Of a stretch of 64,000 nt of DNA, positions 40,026-48,326 are shown piece by piece (within the stretch, counting starts at the first letter, position 1; each line of letters begins with the position of its first letter). The notes beneath the pieces were generated by a model. That model saw nothing but the letters and a program-made list of their open reading frames with translations. It searched no databases and had not been told where the DNA came from. Both the position numbers and the translations under genes were made by a program. Source of the stretch: CAYVOV01 sp964453525 (GTDB taxonomy: Bacteria; Chloroflexota; Dehalococcoidia; Dehalococcoidales; UBA2162); NCBI GenBank assembly GCA_964453525.1, contig CAYVOV010000016.1:1-64000 (forward strand), in the 5' to 3' direction.

Positions 40026-40563
40026 AATCGGGCGTCATGTTGTTATCTGCGGGCCGGCCTGCTCTGGCAAGACCACGGTGGCAGAGAGTATTGCCCGGAA
40101 AATTAATCTACCCCATATTGAAATTGACGCGATATACTGGCTGCCTGGTTGGGAAGAAAAGCCCCTTGAAGAATTCCGTGCCGACCTGTCAGCGGCTCTG
40201 AGCAGGAGTCTTGACGGCTGGGTCTGTGATGGTAATTACAGCCGGGTGCGCGACCTTACTTTGCCTTTTGCTGATACCGTCGTCTGGCTACGTCCACCGT
40301 TCAGAGTCGCTTTCTGGCGGCTACTGAAACGGACAATCGCTCGGTGCATAGACCGCAAACCGTTATGGGGAACGAACTATGAATCGTGGCGGCAATCTTT
40401 TTTCAGCCGGGACTCCCTTATTCTGTATCAGATAACTAACTGGCGCCGCTATGATAAGAAAATTATTCAGGACCTGGAAAATATTTCACATCATGCAAAG
40501 GTGATAAGACTACATTCATCACATGAAGTCGAGGCTTTCCTGGCTTCTATTTTGCCCGCCTGA
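40018..40563 (+). CDS. P-loop NTPase/adenylate kinase-like protein (FlaR/topology-modulation type)
   Basis: A protein of 181 residues from the ATG at 40018, which overlaps the methyltransferase stop by 8 bp. The Walker A GPACSGKTT (about residues 11-19) is followed by IEIDAIYWLPGW and WVCDGNYSRVRD, the pattern of FlaR/topology-modulation-like small kinases. VVWLRPPFRVAFWRLLKRTI fits the nucleotide lid region. It probably phosphorylates a small molecule or nucleotide. It is the last gene of the operon. Confidence 0.8.
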   Translation: MTEIGRHVVICGPACSGKTTVAESIARKINLPHIEIDAIYWLPGWEEKPLEEFRADLSAALSRSLDGWVCDGNYSRVRDLTLPFADTVVWLRPPFRVAFWRLLKRTIARCIDRKPLWGTNYESWRQSFFSRDSLILYQITNWRRYDKKIIQDLENISHHAKVIRLHSSHEVEAFLASILPA

Positions 40564-40640
40564 CCAGAGGTATCAGAAACACTATCCAGGCGAGGAGAAA
40601 AATAACGCTGCTTGTGATGGGGCCATCCGGAATTGAATAG

Positions 40641-40730
40641 GTGGTGTGGCGCGGGAGCGCCACACCCCCGATTTATAATACTTACCCCATCCCCGCACTA
40701 AGGGGGAGGGGGGTAAAGGGGGATGGGGTT
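40641..40730 (+). repeat. Family A right-end fragment with variable hairpin
   Basis: The hairpin GTGTGGCGCGGGAGCGCCACAC is followed by CCCCATCCCCGCACTAAGGG and GTAAAGGGGGATGGGGTT, as at the right end of the full copies. Confidence 0.65.
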
Positions 40731-40778
40731 TACATGTTACATAATATCTACGAGTTAAACACCTTAAATTAATGATAA

Positions 40779-40866
40779 TGGGGTGTTTTTAAGAAGGGCT
40801 TCGCCCCTCTTAGTCTTCATTAAAGGGCGGCGGGCGGGTATAGATTATAAAAAGGGGGTGGAGTTT
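40779..40866 (+). repeat. Family A right-end fragment
   Basis: GGGGTGTTTTTAAGAAGGGC, then the GCCCCTCTTA arm, AAAGGGCGGCGGGCGGGTAT and GGGGGTGGAGTTT. This is the mirror of the minus-oriented fragments at 30061 and 33651. Confidence 0.65.
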
Positions 40867-40928
40867 CATACAGGCTCGATATGTGTTACAATAAAACATC
40901 ACTCACAGAATTGAAAAAGGGATTATTC

Positions 40929-41048
40929 ATGGCTGAGAAGAAGTTAACCGATTTAAAAACATTCATTGAGAATGTAAATAAGAAAGATACCAAGCGTAAC
41001 GGCAAGAAAGTTAAGTTCAGCTTTACCAAGCGTAAAAGGCACAATTAG
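40929..41048 (+). CDS. Small basic peptide, unknown (39 residues)
   Basis: A 39-residue frame, MAEKKLTDLKTFIENVNKKD followed by a very basic tail with KRNGKKVKFSFTKRKRHN. It has AAAGGGA at a good distance and lies alone between repeats and the lipoprotein gene. The high lysine/arginine content suggests nucleic-acid or ribosome binding, which is inference only. I recognise no family. Confidence 0.5.
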   Translation: MAEKKLTDLKTFIENVNKKDTKRNGKKVKFSFTKRKRHN

Positions 41049-41151
41049 AGCCCGACCGACCGGACTTTTTACATATCCCGTTCACCAGCCCCCTGAAGCG
41101 CCGCCCGGCTGCTTCATATTTTTGTATATAGCGTAGAGGAGGCCGATTATA

Positions 41152-41514
41152 TTGAAACTCTTTGTTTCCATTCTCCTGGTAACAGCCGCCATCTTCTCTA
41201 TATTCATTACTTCATGCCGCGACGATAGCTTCATAGTGCGTGATTTGACGATTACTCCCGAAGAAGCCACTGCAGGAGAATCCGTACTGCTTGAGTTCCA
41301 ACTGGAAAACAGGTGGGACGAAGAGATAACAAGCACTTGGACGCTTGTAATCAACGGAGAAATCGTCCAGAGTAAAGAGATAAGGGCGGCGGCGGAGACG
41401 ACCACCTGTGGATACTTCCGGGTAACCGCAGGCGAGCCGGGCGAATATACAGTCGGTATCCGTGACGCTGTCTCGGAAAAACTTACCGGCACCTTCAGGG
41501 TAACCGCTCCATGA
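41152..41514 (+). CDS. Small lipoprotein with an immunoglobulin-like (CARDB-type) domain
   Basis: A 120-residue exported protein. The N-terminal LFVSILLVTAAIFSIFITSC ends at the lipidation cysteine, C22. A single beta-sandwich follows, VRDLTITPEEATAGESVLLE through GEPGEYTVGI, similar to CARDB/cell-adhesion domains. The start is TTG at 41152 behind GAGGAGG. It converges with the radical SAM gene, whose stop lies 5 bp away. The partner is unknown. Confidence 0.7.
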   Translation: MKLFVSILLVTAAIFSIFITSCRDDSFIVRDLTITPEEATAGESVLLEFQLENRWDEEITSTWTLVINGEIVQSKEIRAAAETTTCGYFRVTAGEPGEYTVGIRDAVSEKLTGTFRVTAP

Positions 41515-41519
41515 GCCAC

Positions 41520-42527
41520 CTATTTTTCCGAAAGATTAAACGGCCTTTCTCTGTCCCTGAAATCCGGCCGGTAGTGCTCCGCCGAACCAATTCCCTGAAG
41601 CCAGCCATTCTTCAGTCCCAGCTCCTCGGCCAGGCGTACCACCTCAAGGTATTCTTTTCTTGATACTCTCCGGGAGAGCTTCGGGTACTCTGAAGCATAA
41701 TGCGTCGGATAATACTGGGACATTATGCCCACTGCCACCTCCGTAGAAATTTCCCTGGCCAGCCAGGTAAGTGAGTCTTCGCTGCCGGCAAGATGGTTGG
41801 GAAGTACCAGGTGGCGGACAATCAGTCCTTTCCGGGCAATGCCGTAGTCATCTGTCTCAAGGTTTCCTACCTGCCGGTACATCTCTTTAATCGCGGCACG
41901 GGAATGGGTGACATAGTCCCGGGCTTTGGAGTATTTTTTAGCCCATCTATCTGAAGCGTACCGCAGGTCAGGTAGATGAATGCTTATTATGCCGTCAAGC
42001 TCCCGCAGTGTCTCAAGCGAATCATAGCTGCCGGTGTTATAAACCAGCGGAAGGCGGAGTCCCATCGGTACCGCCTCCAGCAGTGCCCGGACAATCTGGG
42101 GGACGAAGTGTGAAGGAGAGACGAAGTTTATGTTGTGGCAGCCTAGCACGTCCTGAAGATAGAGCATGTGTTCCGCCAGAAGTTTAATACTGACCTCGTT
42201 GCGTCTCTGGTTTTTATGGTCCTGGCTTATCTGGAAATTCTGGCAGTAGACGCAGCGCATATTGCAGTTGCCAAAGAAGATTGTCCCCGAGCCCCGGCTC
42301 CCTGAGAGGACAGGCTCCTCTCCGTGGTGGGCGCAGACCGATGAAACTATCGGCAGGTAAGCCGAATGGCAGAAGCCGGTTTTTCCAGCCAGCCGGTCGA
42401 TGCCACACTCCCTGGGGCAGATATCACAGGAGGCTAACCTGGCTTCGAGGGCTTCAGCCCGCCGCGCTAGTTCACCCGAGCTGTATAGAGCGATGTATCC
42501 CGGCTCAAAAAATTCTTCATCCTTCAC
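41520..42527 (-). CDS. Radical SAM protein, PflA/AmmeMemoRadiSam-like
   Basis: A 335-residue radical SAM protein. Two features are seen: an N-terminal zinc-type cysteine cluster, CDICPRECGIDR and GFCHS, and the SAM cluster motif GNCNMRCVYCQNFQIS (C-x3-C-x2-C). This resembles the group long annotated as pyruvate-formate-lyase activating-like enzymes or AmmeMemoRadiSam components. The rest (IRALLEAVPMGLRLPLVYNTG) is a partial TIM barrel. It ends the gltX operon on the minus strand. Its target protein is unknown. Confidence 0.82.
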   Translation of the reverse strand: MKDEEFFEPGYIALYSSGELARRAEALEARLASCDICPRECGIDRLAGKTGFCHSAYLPIVSSVCAHHGEEPVLSGSRGSGTIFFGNCNMRCVYCQNFQISQDHKNQRRNEVSIKLLAEHMLYLQDVLGCHNINFVSPSHFVPQIVRALLEAVPMGLRLPLVYNTGSYDSLETLRELDGIISIHLPDLRYASDRWAKKYSKARDYVTHSRAAIKEMYRQVGNLETDDYGIARKGLIVRHLVLPNHLAGSEDSLTWLAREISTEVAVGIMSQYYPTHYASEYPKLSRRVSRKEYLEVVRLAEELGLKNGWLQGIGSAEHYRPDFRDRERPFNLSEK

Positions 42528-42548
42528 TTTTTAATCACTTTCAGTCGG

Positions 42549-43049
42549 TCACCGCTTGGAGCTATAGATTTTCTGCATGAGAAGTACGTCCAGGAGTCTG
42601 CCAAATTTCCTGCCGACTTCTCTCATAACACCGATATGTTCAAACCCCAGATTTTCATGAAGATGGATGCTCTGCTGGTTGCCGGTGGTTATCCTGGCTA
42701 TTATGGTATGGAGACCCACCTTTTCACCTTCCTGAATTATTTCCTCAAGAAGTTTTTTACCAATCCCCTTTCCTCGTGAGTTCTCTTTCACATATAGAGA
42801 AATCTCGGCTGTATCTGAATAAGCACACCTGTCTGACCAGTCGCTAAGAGATGCCCAGCCAACAACGGTGCTATCCAGCTCCGCAACCAGGATAGGATTT
42901 TTTGGACCGTGATTAATAAACCAGGTTCTCTGTTCTTCATCTGTCTTTGGTTCGGTATCAAAGGTGGCATCCGTAGTCAGAATAGCTTCGTTGTAAATCT
43001 TGGTAATGGCGTTAAGGTCATCCGGTCTTGCCGGTCTGATGATGAGCAT
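42549..43049 (-). CDS. GNAT acetyltransferase, phosphinothricin acetyltransferase-like
   Basis: A 166-residue GNAT protein with the early IRPARPDDLNAITKIYNEAI, GWASLSDWSDR and acetyl-CoA loop ENSRGKGIGKKLLEEII. The order and length match the PAT/YwnH group, which acetylates phosphinothricin, methionine sulfoximine or amino acids. It lies 21 bp upstream of the radical SAM gene and 12 bp after DUF6125 in the same operon. Confidence 0.88.
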   Translation of the reverse strand: MLIIRPARPDDLNAITKIYNEAILTTDATFDTEPKTDEEQRTWFINHGPKNPILVAELDSTVVGWASLSDWSDRCAYSDTAEISLYVKENSRGKGIGKKLLEEIIQEGEKVGLHTIIARITTGNQQSIHLHENLGFEHIGVMREVGRKFGRLLDVLLMQKIYSSKR

Positions 43050-43061
43050 ATTGTTGACTTC

Positions 43062-43574
43062 CTATCGGGCCGGGATTTTGAACTCCCATTCGCACCAGTA
43101 CTCCGGGTTTTCCGGGTTCGGGGCACAGGCAACACAGGATACTTCAATGTGGGGGTCGATAAGCTCGGCATAGCTTTTAAAAAGAAGCAGGCATCCCGGC
43201 TCTCCGTTATAAACACCCTTTCCGTCTCTTATCCTGGCCACCTGTATGGGGCACTCGATGCAGCGGAATACAGCCCTGGTGTCGGTCAATGTTACCACTT
43301 CCGGCCGGTGAACATACGTGAGGGGGTCGGCGAAAATAAGCTCAAGAAGGGCCTGGAGCGGAGGCTTTTCATCAAGGTCAAGTTTTTTCAGCAGCCTTTT
43401 GCCGATTATTGGGCTTGCCTTCTGCCAGACGACCTGGTTCATTTCAAAAGCGACATCAAAGCCGTATTTTTCTTCGACAGCCAGGAACCACAGTCCATCG
43501 ATTGTGTAGTAAGTCCTGGAGCATACTTCTCTTAGTTCTTCGGCTGGAATTGCCGTGAAATCGAAATCGGGCAT
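43062..43574 (-). CDS. DUF6125-like cysteine-containing protein
   Basis: A 170-residue protein with FRCIECPIQVARI, GEPGCLLLFKSY and VSCVACAPNPENPEYWCEWE. The order fits DUF6125, a family of anaerobes with no assigned function, related to the L-2-amino-thiazoline-4-carboxylate hydrolase-like group. The cysteines may bind a metal. It is the second gene of the gltX operon, 12 bp after gltX. Confidence 0.65.
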   Translation of the reverse strand: MPDFDFTAIPAEELREVCSRTYYTIDGLWFLAVEEKYGFDVAFEMNQVVWQKASPIIGKRLLKKLDLDEKPPLQALLELIFADPLTYVHRPEVVTLTDTRAVFRCIECPIQVARIRDGKGVYNGEPGCLLLFKSYAELIDPHIEVSCVACAPNPENPEYWCEWEFKIPAR

Positions 43575-43586
43575 CGGTTAGACTCC

Positions 43587-45053
43587 TCACTTGTTCAATT
43601 TATTCAAAGCAGCTTCAATTCTTTGCAGGCACTGCTCTTTACCCAGTACTGCCATAGTCTGGAAAAGCGGCGGGGCTGCTGTCAGCCCGGTAACCGCTAC
43701 CCTCAGTGTGCCGAAAAGTTGCCCTGTCTTTAGCTCAAGCTCAACAGCCAGCGGCCTGAGCAGTCCTTCGAGCGACTCCTCATCAAAAGCCTGCAGTGTG
43801 TTCAGGCGCTGCAGAGATACCTCAAGGGCTCTGGTGGCTGATTCCTTATCCATTTTCTTGCCAATCAGTAAATCGGTCTGGTAGTCGAGCTTTTCGGCAA
43901 AGAAGAATCGTGTCAGGTCTGGAACCTCGGCGAGGGTTTTTGCCCTTTCCTGGATAAGGGGCATTATCCGTTTGACGTAACTGAGGGGTAGCGGACGCTT
44001 TACCTCGGCAGGCAAGCCTTTGTCAAGGAACGGCAATGCCTGCCGGACAAAGTCTTTGGGGCTGAGACCGCGGATATAGACTCCGTTCATCCAGTCGAGC
44101 TTTTCCCGGTTGAACACAGCCGCTGTCTTGCTGACCCGCTCTAGGGAAAAGTTATTTATCAGCTCATGGCGGGACATTATTTCTGTCTTATCGTCCAGTG
44201 ACCAGCCCAGCAGGGCGAGAAAGTTCACCATTGCCTCCGGCAGGTAGCCCTGCTTCTGGAACTCACTTATTGATACCGCCCCATGGCGTTTACTCAGCTT
44301 GGAACGGTCGGAGCCAAGCACCCTGGGCAGGTGGGCGAACTGAGGCGGTTCGTAGCCAAGAGCTTTGTATAAAAGCACGTGGTGAGGTGTGGTGGAGATA
44401 AACTCCTCCGCCCGGATAACGTGGCTGATTTCCATGGCGTGGTCATCGACAATATTGGCCAGGTTATAGGTGGGATAGCCGTCCGATTTAAGCAGCACCA
44501 GGTCATCAAGGATATTGTTTTCGAATTTCACATCACCCCAGACAATATCGCTGAACCCTGTCTGTCCCTCAAGCGGGGTTTTGAAACGGATTACCGGCCT
44601 GGTGCCCTCCTGTGCCTTTCCCGCCCACATTTCCACGGGCAGGTCACGGCAGTGGCGGTCATAGCCCGGCGGCTGCTTGCGTTTCATCTGCTCGGCGCGC
44701 ATTTCCTGAAGGCGCTCCGGTGAACAGTAGCAGTAGTAGGCATCACCCTGGGATATCAACTGCTGGGCGGCGTACCGGTAAAGCTCCAGACGCTCCGACT
44801 GTACATACGGTCCGTAGTCTCCTCCCACATCTGGTCCCTCGTCCCAGTCGAGTCCCAGCCACTTCAGGCTGCCCATGATTTCTTCAATGGCGCCTTCCAC
44901 GCGGCGGGCGACATCCGTATCCTCGATGCGGAGGATGAAGCTGCCGGAATTGTGACGGGCAAAAAGCCAGGCAAACAGGGCGGTCCTGATATTGCCCACG
45001 TGAAGACTTCCCGTAGGACTCGGCGCAAATCTTACTCTAACTGGTGTGGTCAT
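43587..45053 (-). CDS. gltX: Glutamyl-tRNA synthetase
   Basis: A 488-residue class I synthetase. The HIGH-type motif is FAPSPTGSLHVGNIRTALFA (residues 9-28) and the KMSKS-type motif is KLSKRHGA (near residue 255), with the GluRS LRIEDTD segment. The C-terminal helical anticodon-binding domain ends the protein. It charges tRNA-Glu and leads a four-gene minus-strand run (gltX, DUF6125, GNAT, radical SAM). Confidence 0.97.
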   Translation of the reverse strand: MTTPVRVRFAPSPTGSLHVGNIRTALFAWLFARHNSGSFILRIEDTDVARRVEGAIEEIMGSLKWLGLDWDEGPDVGGDYGPYVQSERLELYRYAAQQLISQGDAYYCYCSPERLQEMRAEQMKRKQPPGYDRHCRDLPVEMWAGKAQEGTRPVIRFKTPLEGQTGFSDIVWGDVKFENNILDDLVLLKSDGYPTYNLANIVDDHAMEISHVIRAEEFISTTPHHVLLYKALGYEPPQFAHLPRVLGSDRSKLSKRHGAVSISEFQKQGYLPEAMVNFLALLGWSLDDKTEIMSRHELINNFSLERVSKTAAVFNREKLDWMNGVYIRGLSPKDFVRQALPFLDKGLPAEVKRPLPLSYVKRIMPLIQERAKTLAEVPDLTRFFFAEKLDYQTDLLIGKKMDKESATRALEVSLQRLNTLQAFDEESLEGLLRPLAVELELKTGQLFGTLRVAVTGLTAAPPLFQTMAVLGKEQCLQRIEAALNKLNK

Positions 45054-45110
45054 TTTCTATCTCTGGCTCCTCCCCATTCTACCACTTCACGCCTGAGAAT
45101 ATCCAGCCGT

Positions 45111-45189
45111 TTATTATTTATCTATTCCCGCCCACCGCCCTTAAGAAAGTTAGAGAGGGGCAAAGCCCCTCTCTAAAACTCTCCCTCGC
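45111..45189 (-). repeat. Family A right-end fragment
   Basis: It contains TTTATCTATTCCCGCCCACC, GCCCTTAAG and the hairpin AGAGAGGGGCAAAGCCCCTC. It lies next to a full copy. Confidence 0.7.
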
Positions 45190-45202
45190 CTGAGATGTAT
45201 AT

Positions 45203-45816
45203 CCTCACCCCCAGTTTTGAAGTCCCCCCTCTCCTTAACAAGGGCTTGCCTCAAAAGTCATTCTGGAGTCCGCCTCTGGCGGACGAAGAATCTCAGGGTG
45301 GGGAGTCAAGGTAATCCCCTCCTCCCTGAGACCCTTCGCGGAGTTTACACTGAGCGGAGCGAATGTGCTCCAGGGTGACAGGAACACACGACTTTTAGGG
45401 CAAGGCTTTAACAAGGAGGGTAGGAGACTCAAAAAAAGGCTTGTTATGCCTTTAAAGCATTTCTGTAGTGAAGATATAGACCTGTCTAATAAGTACCTCA
45501 GCGGTAAGCGGTCTGGCTTTCTAGTGTAATGAGCAGGTATGTTCTGATGTAGATAAAAAATGGTGCAGGTTTCATAAATATTACGTGTTGGAGTTTAAGA
45601 GGGTATGCGGCACTAAGTGCCGCATACCCTCTTTCAGATTTATGTTCCCCCTTTTGTAAAGGGGGATTAAGGGGGATTCTATAAATCCCTCTCTGTCTCC
45701 CTTTACGAAAGGGAGAGATAATAAAGTAATTTTAAGGTTGCCATGCAGTGTCTGGGGTAGTTGCTTTATTTTCATTATTGGTGGTGGGTGGGTATAGACA
45801 GAAGGGGGGTGGGGTT
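45203..45816 (+). repeat. Family A repeat, full copy interrupted by a family B element
   Basis: It begins CCTCACCCCCAGTTTTGAAG, is split in its first hairpin by the family B copy, then runs on with AGTGAAGATATAGACC, CTCAGCGGTAAGCGGTC and TCTGATGTAGAT. The variable hairpin GTATGCGGCAC/GTGCCGCATAC follows, and the copy ends GGTGGGTGGGTATAGA and GGGGGGTGGGGTT. It fills the spacer between gltX and rluD. Confidence 0.8.
45242..45407 (+). repeat. Family B MITE-like element
   Basis: A 166-bp copy inside a family A hairpin. The flanks CTTAACAAG and TTTAACAAG form a near-perfect 9-bp duplication. Ends GGGCTTGCCTCAAAAGTC and GACTTTTAGGGCAAGGC are inverted repeats. Confidence 0.85.
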
Positions 45817-45822
45817 CCTAAG

Positions 45823-46737
45823 TCAAGCCAGCTCTATCAGTGCTTGTTCCAGGTCAGCTGGCAGTGGAGAGCTGAATTCCACGTAGTCGCCGGTGGAGGG
45901 CAGGGTGAAGCCCAGGCGTGAGGCGTGGACAAACTGCCGGGAGAGGTGGGGCAACTTGACGCCATATACTTTATCCCCGGCAACCGGATAACCGATGGCG
46001 GCAAGATGAACTCTTATCTGATGAGTGCGCCCGGTCTCAGGTCTGACCTCGAGCAGTGTATAATCGCCTTTGTATTCAATTACCTGATACTCTGTCCTCG
46101 ATTTCCTGCCTCTGCTCTCAGCCACCACCGCCATACGCTGCCGGCGGCGTGGGTCACGCCCGATTGGCGCTTCAATAATGCCTTTCTCCGGAGTCAGGCG
46201 GCCTTTAACAAGCACCTGATAAACCTTGACCACGGAGCGGGATTTGAACTGGTCGGTCAGGTTGGAATGGGCGACGCTGTTTTTAGCCACCAGCATTACT
46301 CCCGAAGTATCCTTGTCCAGGCGGTGGACTATGCCCGGCCGCTGCCAGTCACCGGTTTCAGGCAAACCGGAAAGGTGGGAAAGAATGGCATTGACAAGGG
46401 TGTGAGATGGATGCCCTGGTGCCGGGTGGACGGTCAAACCTGCCGGTTTATCTATAACCAGCAGGTCATCGTCCTCATAGAGTATATTCAGCGGTATTTC
46501 CTCCGGTGTTAGAGTGCGGGGAGTTGGAGAAGGAATATTGATTGTTACTCTGTCGCCGGTGTTAAGTTTTAGTCCTGGCCTGGCTGTGCTGTTATTAACC
46601 CTGATATAGCCATCACCGATAAGTTTCTGGACCTGCGTCCGCGAGAGTTCAGGGCAGCGCTCGGTAACATACTTATCAAGTCTGACTCCCGGCCTATCAA
46701 CGTCCAAACTGAACGCCTTTATATCATTTTCTTTCAT
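45823..46737 (-). CDS. 23S rRNA pseudouridine synthase RluD family
   Basis: A 304-residue protein with an N-terminal S4 domain (VRLDKYVTERCPELSRTQVQ) and the RluA/RluD catalytic core. The catalytic aspartate is in VHRLDKDTSGVMLVAK, and RPETGRTHQIRVHLA is the second conserved block. It isomerises uridines, in E. coli RluD those of helix 69. It is a single gene. Confidence 0.93.
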   Translation of the reverse strand: MKENDIKAFSLDVDRPGVRLDKYVTERCPELSRTQVQKLIGDGYIRVNNSTARPGLKLNTGDRVTINIPSPTPRTLTPEEIPLNILYEDDDLLVIDKPAGLTVHPAPGHPSHTLVNAILSHLSGLPETGDWQRPGIVHRLDKDTSGVMLVAKNSVAHSNLTDQFKSRSVVKVYQVLVKGRLTPEKGIIEAPIGRDPRRRQRMAVVAESRGRKSRTEYQVIEYKGDYTLLEVRPETGRTHQIRVHLAAIGYPVAGDKVYGVKLPHLSRQFVHASRLGFTLPSTGDYVEFSSPLPADLEQALIELA

Positions 46738-46835
46738 TCTTACTAATTATATTATATTCTAATCAGGACTGTATGCCATACACCAATAACGATGGGGATT
46801 GTAAGGACGATTCTATTAATGTTTCCTTTTTAAAC

Positions 46836-46880
46836 TGTCATTGCGAGGAGTCCGCCAGAGGCGGACGACGCGGCAATCAC
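46836..46880. repeat. Family C fragment
   Basis: TGTCATTGCGAGGAGTCCGC with the pairing GCGGACGACGCGGCAATCAC is a shortened copy of the repeat at 21916. Confidence 0.65.
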
Positions 46881-46912
46881 ATTTCCAACCAAATTCACCC
46901 AAAACCAACAGG

Positions 46913-47085
46913 CCCTTTTACTTAATCATGGTTGCACAGGCAACAATGAATATCTATATTTCTTTCGCCGCTATGGTTTCCTTCGGCTTCGCTCAGGACA
47001 GGCTAACTGCTCACCATGAGCGGCATTCATCCCCACTCACCCTGAGCTTGTCGAAGGGTCTCCAACTAAGATTGAGAAGAATCCA
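46913..47085 (+). repeat. Family E repeat, uninterrupted copy
   Basis: It reads CCCTTTTACTTAATCATGG to AAGATTGAGAAGAATCC. It is almost identical to the inverted copy at 62501-62817 once the nested family B element there is removed. It includes GGTTTCCTTCGGCTTCGCTC and CACCCTGAGCTTGTCGAAGG. It ends 144 bp before the had gene. The rest of 46738-47228 has no other feature. Confidence 0.75.
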
Positions 47086-47228
47086 GCAGGAAGGTTCATT
47101 GACAGCGGACGGATAAAAATATTACAATCTCTTGTCCAAATTCCGTCATGCCCTGAATATCAGCAGATGTAATGTTCATGGCTTGATGGAAAGAGACAAT
47201 ATGAAATAGTTTGTTGAGGAGGTAAAAG

Positions 47229-48299
47229 ATGGCGAACGTACCTGATAAAATTCAGACTTGGCAGATGACTGAACCCGGTAAACTGGCAAAAATCAGCATT
47301 GATATGCCTGAGTTACAGCCGGGTGAAGTAGTGGTTGAGATTGCCGGCTGTGGGGTATGCCATACTGACCTTGGATACTTCTACGATGGTGTACCCACGG
47401 TTACCAAACCACCACTAACGCTCGGGCATGAGATTAGCGGTACCGTTATTGGCGGAGATGATAAGCTGGTAGGTAAAGAGGTTATCGTCCCGGCGGTGAT
47501 GCCCTGTAATAACTGTCCGATTTGCGCCAGCGGCAGGGGTAACCGCTGTCTCGCTCAGAAAATGCCGGGAAACAGCATGGGTATATACGGCGGCTTCTCA
47601 AGTCACATCGTAGTGCCCTCCGCGGATTTATGTGTAATCGATGACAGAAAGGGCAGGCCGCTTGAGCAATTCGCCGTGATTGCAGACGCCGTGACCTCAC
47701 CCTACCAGGCAGCAGTAAGAGCCGGTGTCAAACCCGGCGATTTGACTGTTGTTCTTGGTACTACCGGAGGTCTCGGTGTTTATGCCACTCAGATCCTGGC
47801 GGCGATGGGTGCCAAAGAGGTGGTTGGTATTGCCCGTAATCCCCAGAAACTTGAAAGAGCTCTGAAATACGGGGCTACTCACACCATAAGCACCATAGGC
47901 ATGGGTGCCAGGGAAGTCAGGGATGCTTTCCGTGGTTATTCTAAAGAAAAGGGCCTCCCCGGCTACGGCTGGAAGATATTCGAATGGACCGGCACCGCGC
48001 CCGGCCAGGAAATCGCTCTGGAACTGCTTTCCTTCGTTGGTACACTGATAATAGCCGGTTACGGCATGCAGAAGAATGAGTACCAGCTATCGAGGTTGAT
48101 GGGTTTCGATGCCGATATCAAGGGAACCTGGGGTTGTTTACCGGAATATTATCCCGTTGTCCTGCAGATGGTACTGGATAACAAAATAGCCATAGAGCCC
48201 TTCATCGAGACAAGGCCGATGAGCCAGATTCAAAAGGCTTTTGATGATGTCCATGCCGGTGGGCTTGATAAAAGAATAGTATTAATACCTGATTTTTAA
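47229..48299 (+). CDS. had: 6-hydroxycyclohex-1-ene-1-carbonyl-CoA dehydrogenase
   Basis: A 356-residue zinc alcohol dehydrogenase. The catalytic zinc region is GCGVCHTDLGYFYDGVPTVT (C41, C44) and the structural zinc cysteines are in MPCNNCPICASGRGNRC. The NAD site is VLGTTGGLGVYATQILAAMG. The run FYDGVPTVTKPPLTLGHEIS and the KMPGNSMGIYGGFSSH segment match Had of Thauera and related degraders. It oxidises 6-hydroxycyclohex-1-ene-1-carbonyl-CoA to the 6-oxo compound with NAD. GGAGGTAAAAG precedes the ATG. It is followed by oah in pathway order. Confidence 0.92.
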   Translation: MANVPDKIQTWQMTEPGKLAKISIDMPELQPGEVVVEIAGCGVCHTDLGYFYDGVPTVTKPPLTLGHEISGTVIGGDDKLVGKEVIVPAVMPCNNCPICASGRGNRCLAQKMPGNSMGIYGGFSSHIVVPSADLCVIDDRKGRPLEQFAVIADAVTSPYQAAVRAGVKPGDLTVVLGTTGGLGVYATQILAAMGAKEVVGIARNPQKLERALKYGATHTISTIGMGAREVRDAFRGYSKEKGLPGYGWKIFEWTGTAPGQEIALELLSFVGTLIIAGYGMQKNEYQLSRLMGFDADIKGTWGCLPEYYPVVLQMVLDNKIAIEPFIETRPMSQIQKAFDDVHAGGLDKRIVLIPDF

Positions 48300-48326
48300 A
48301 TTTAATAATTAAAGGAGGAGTTGAAT

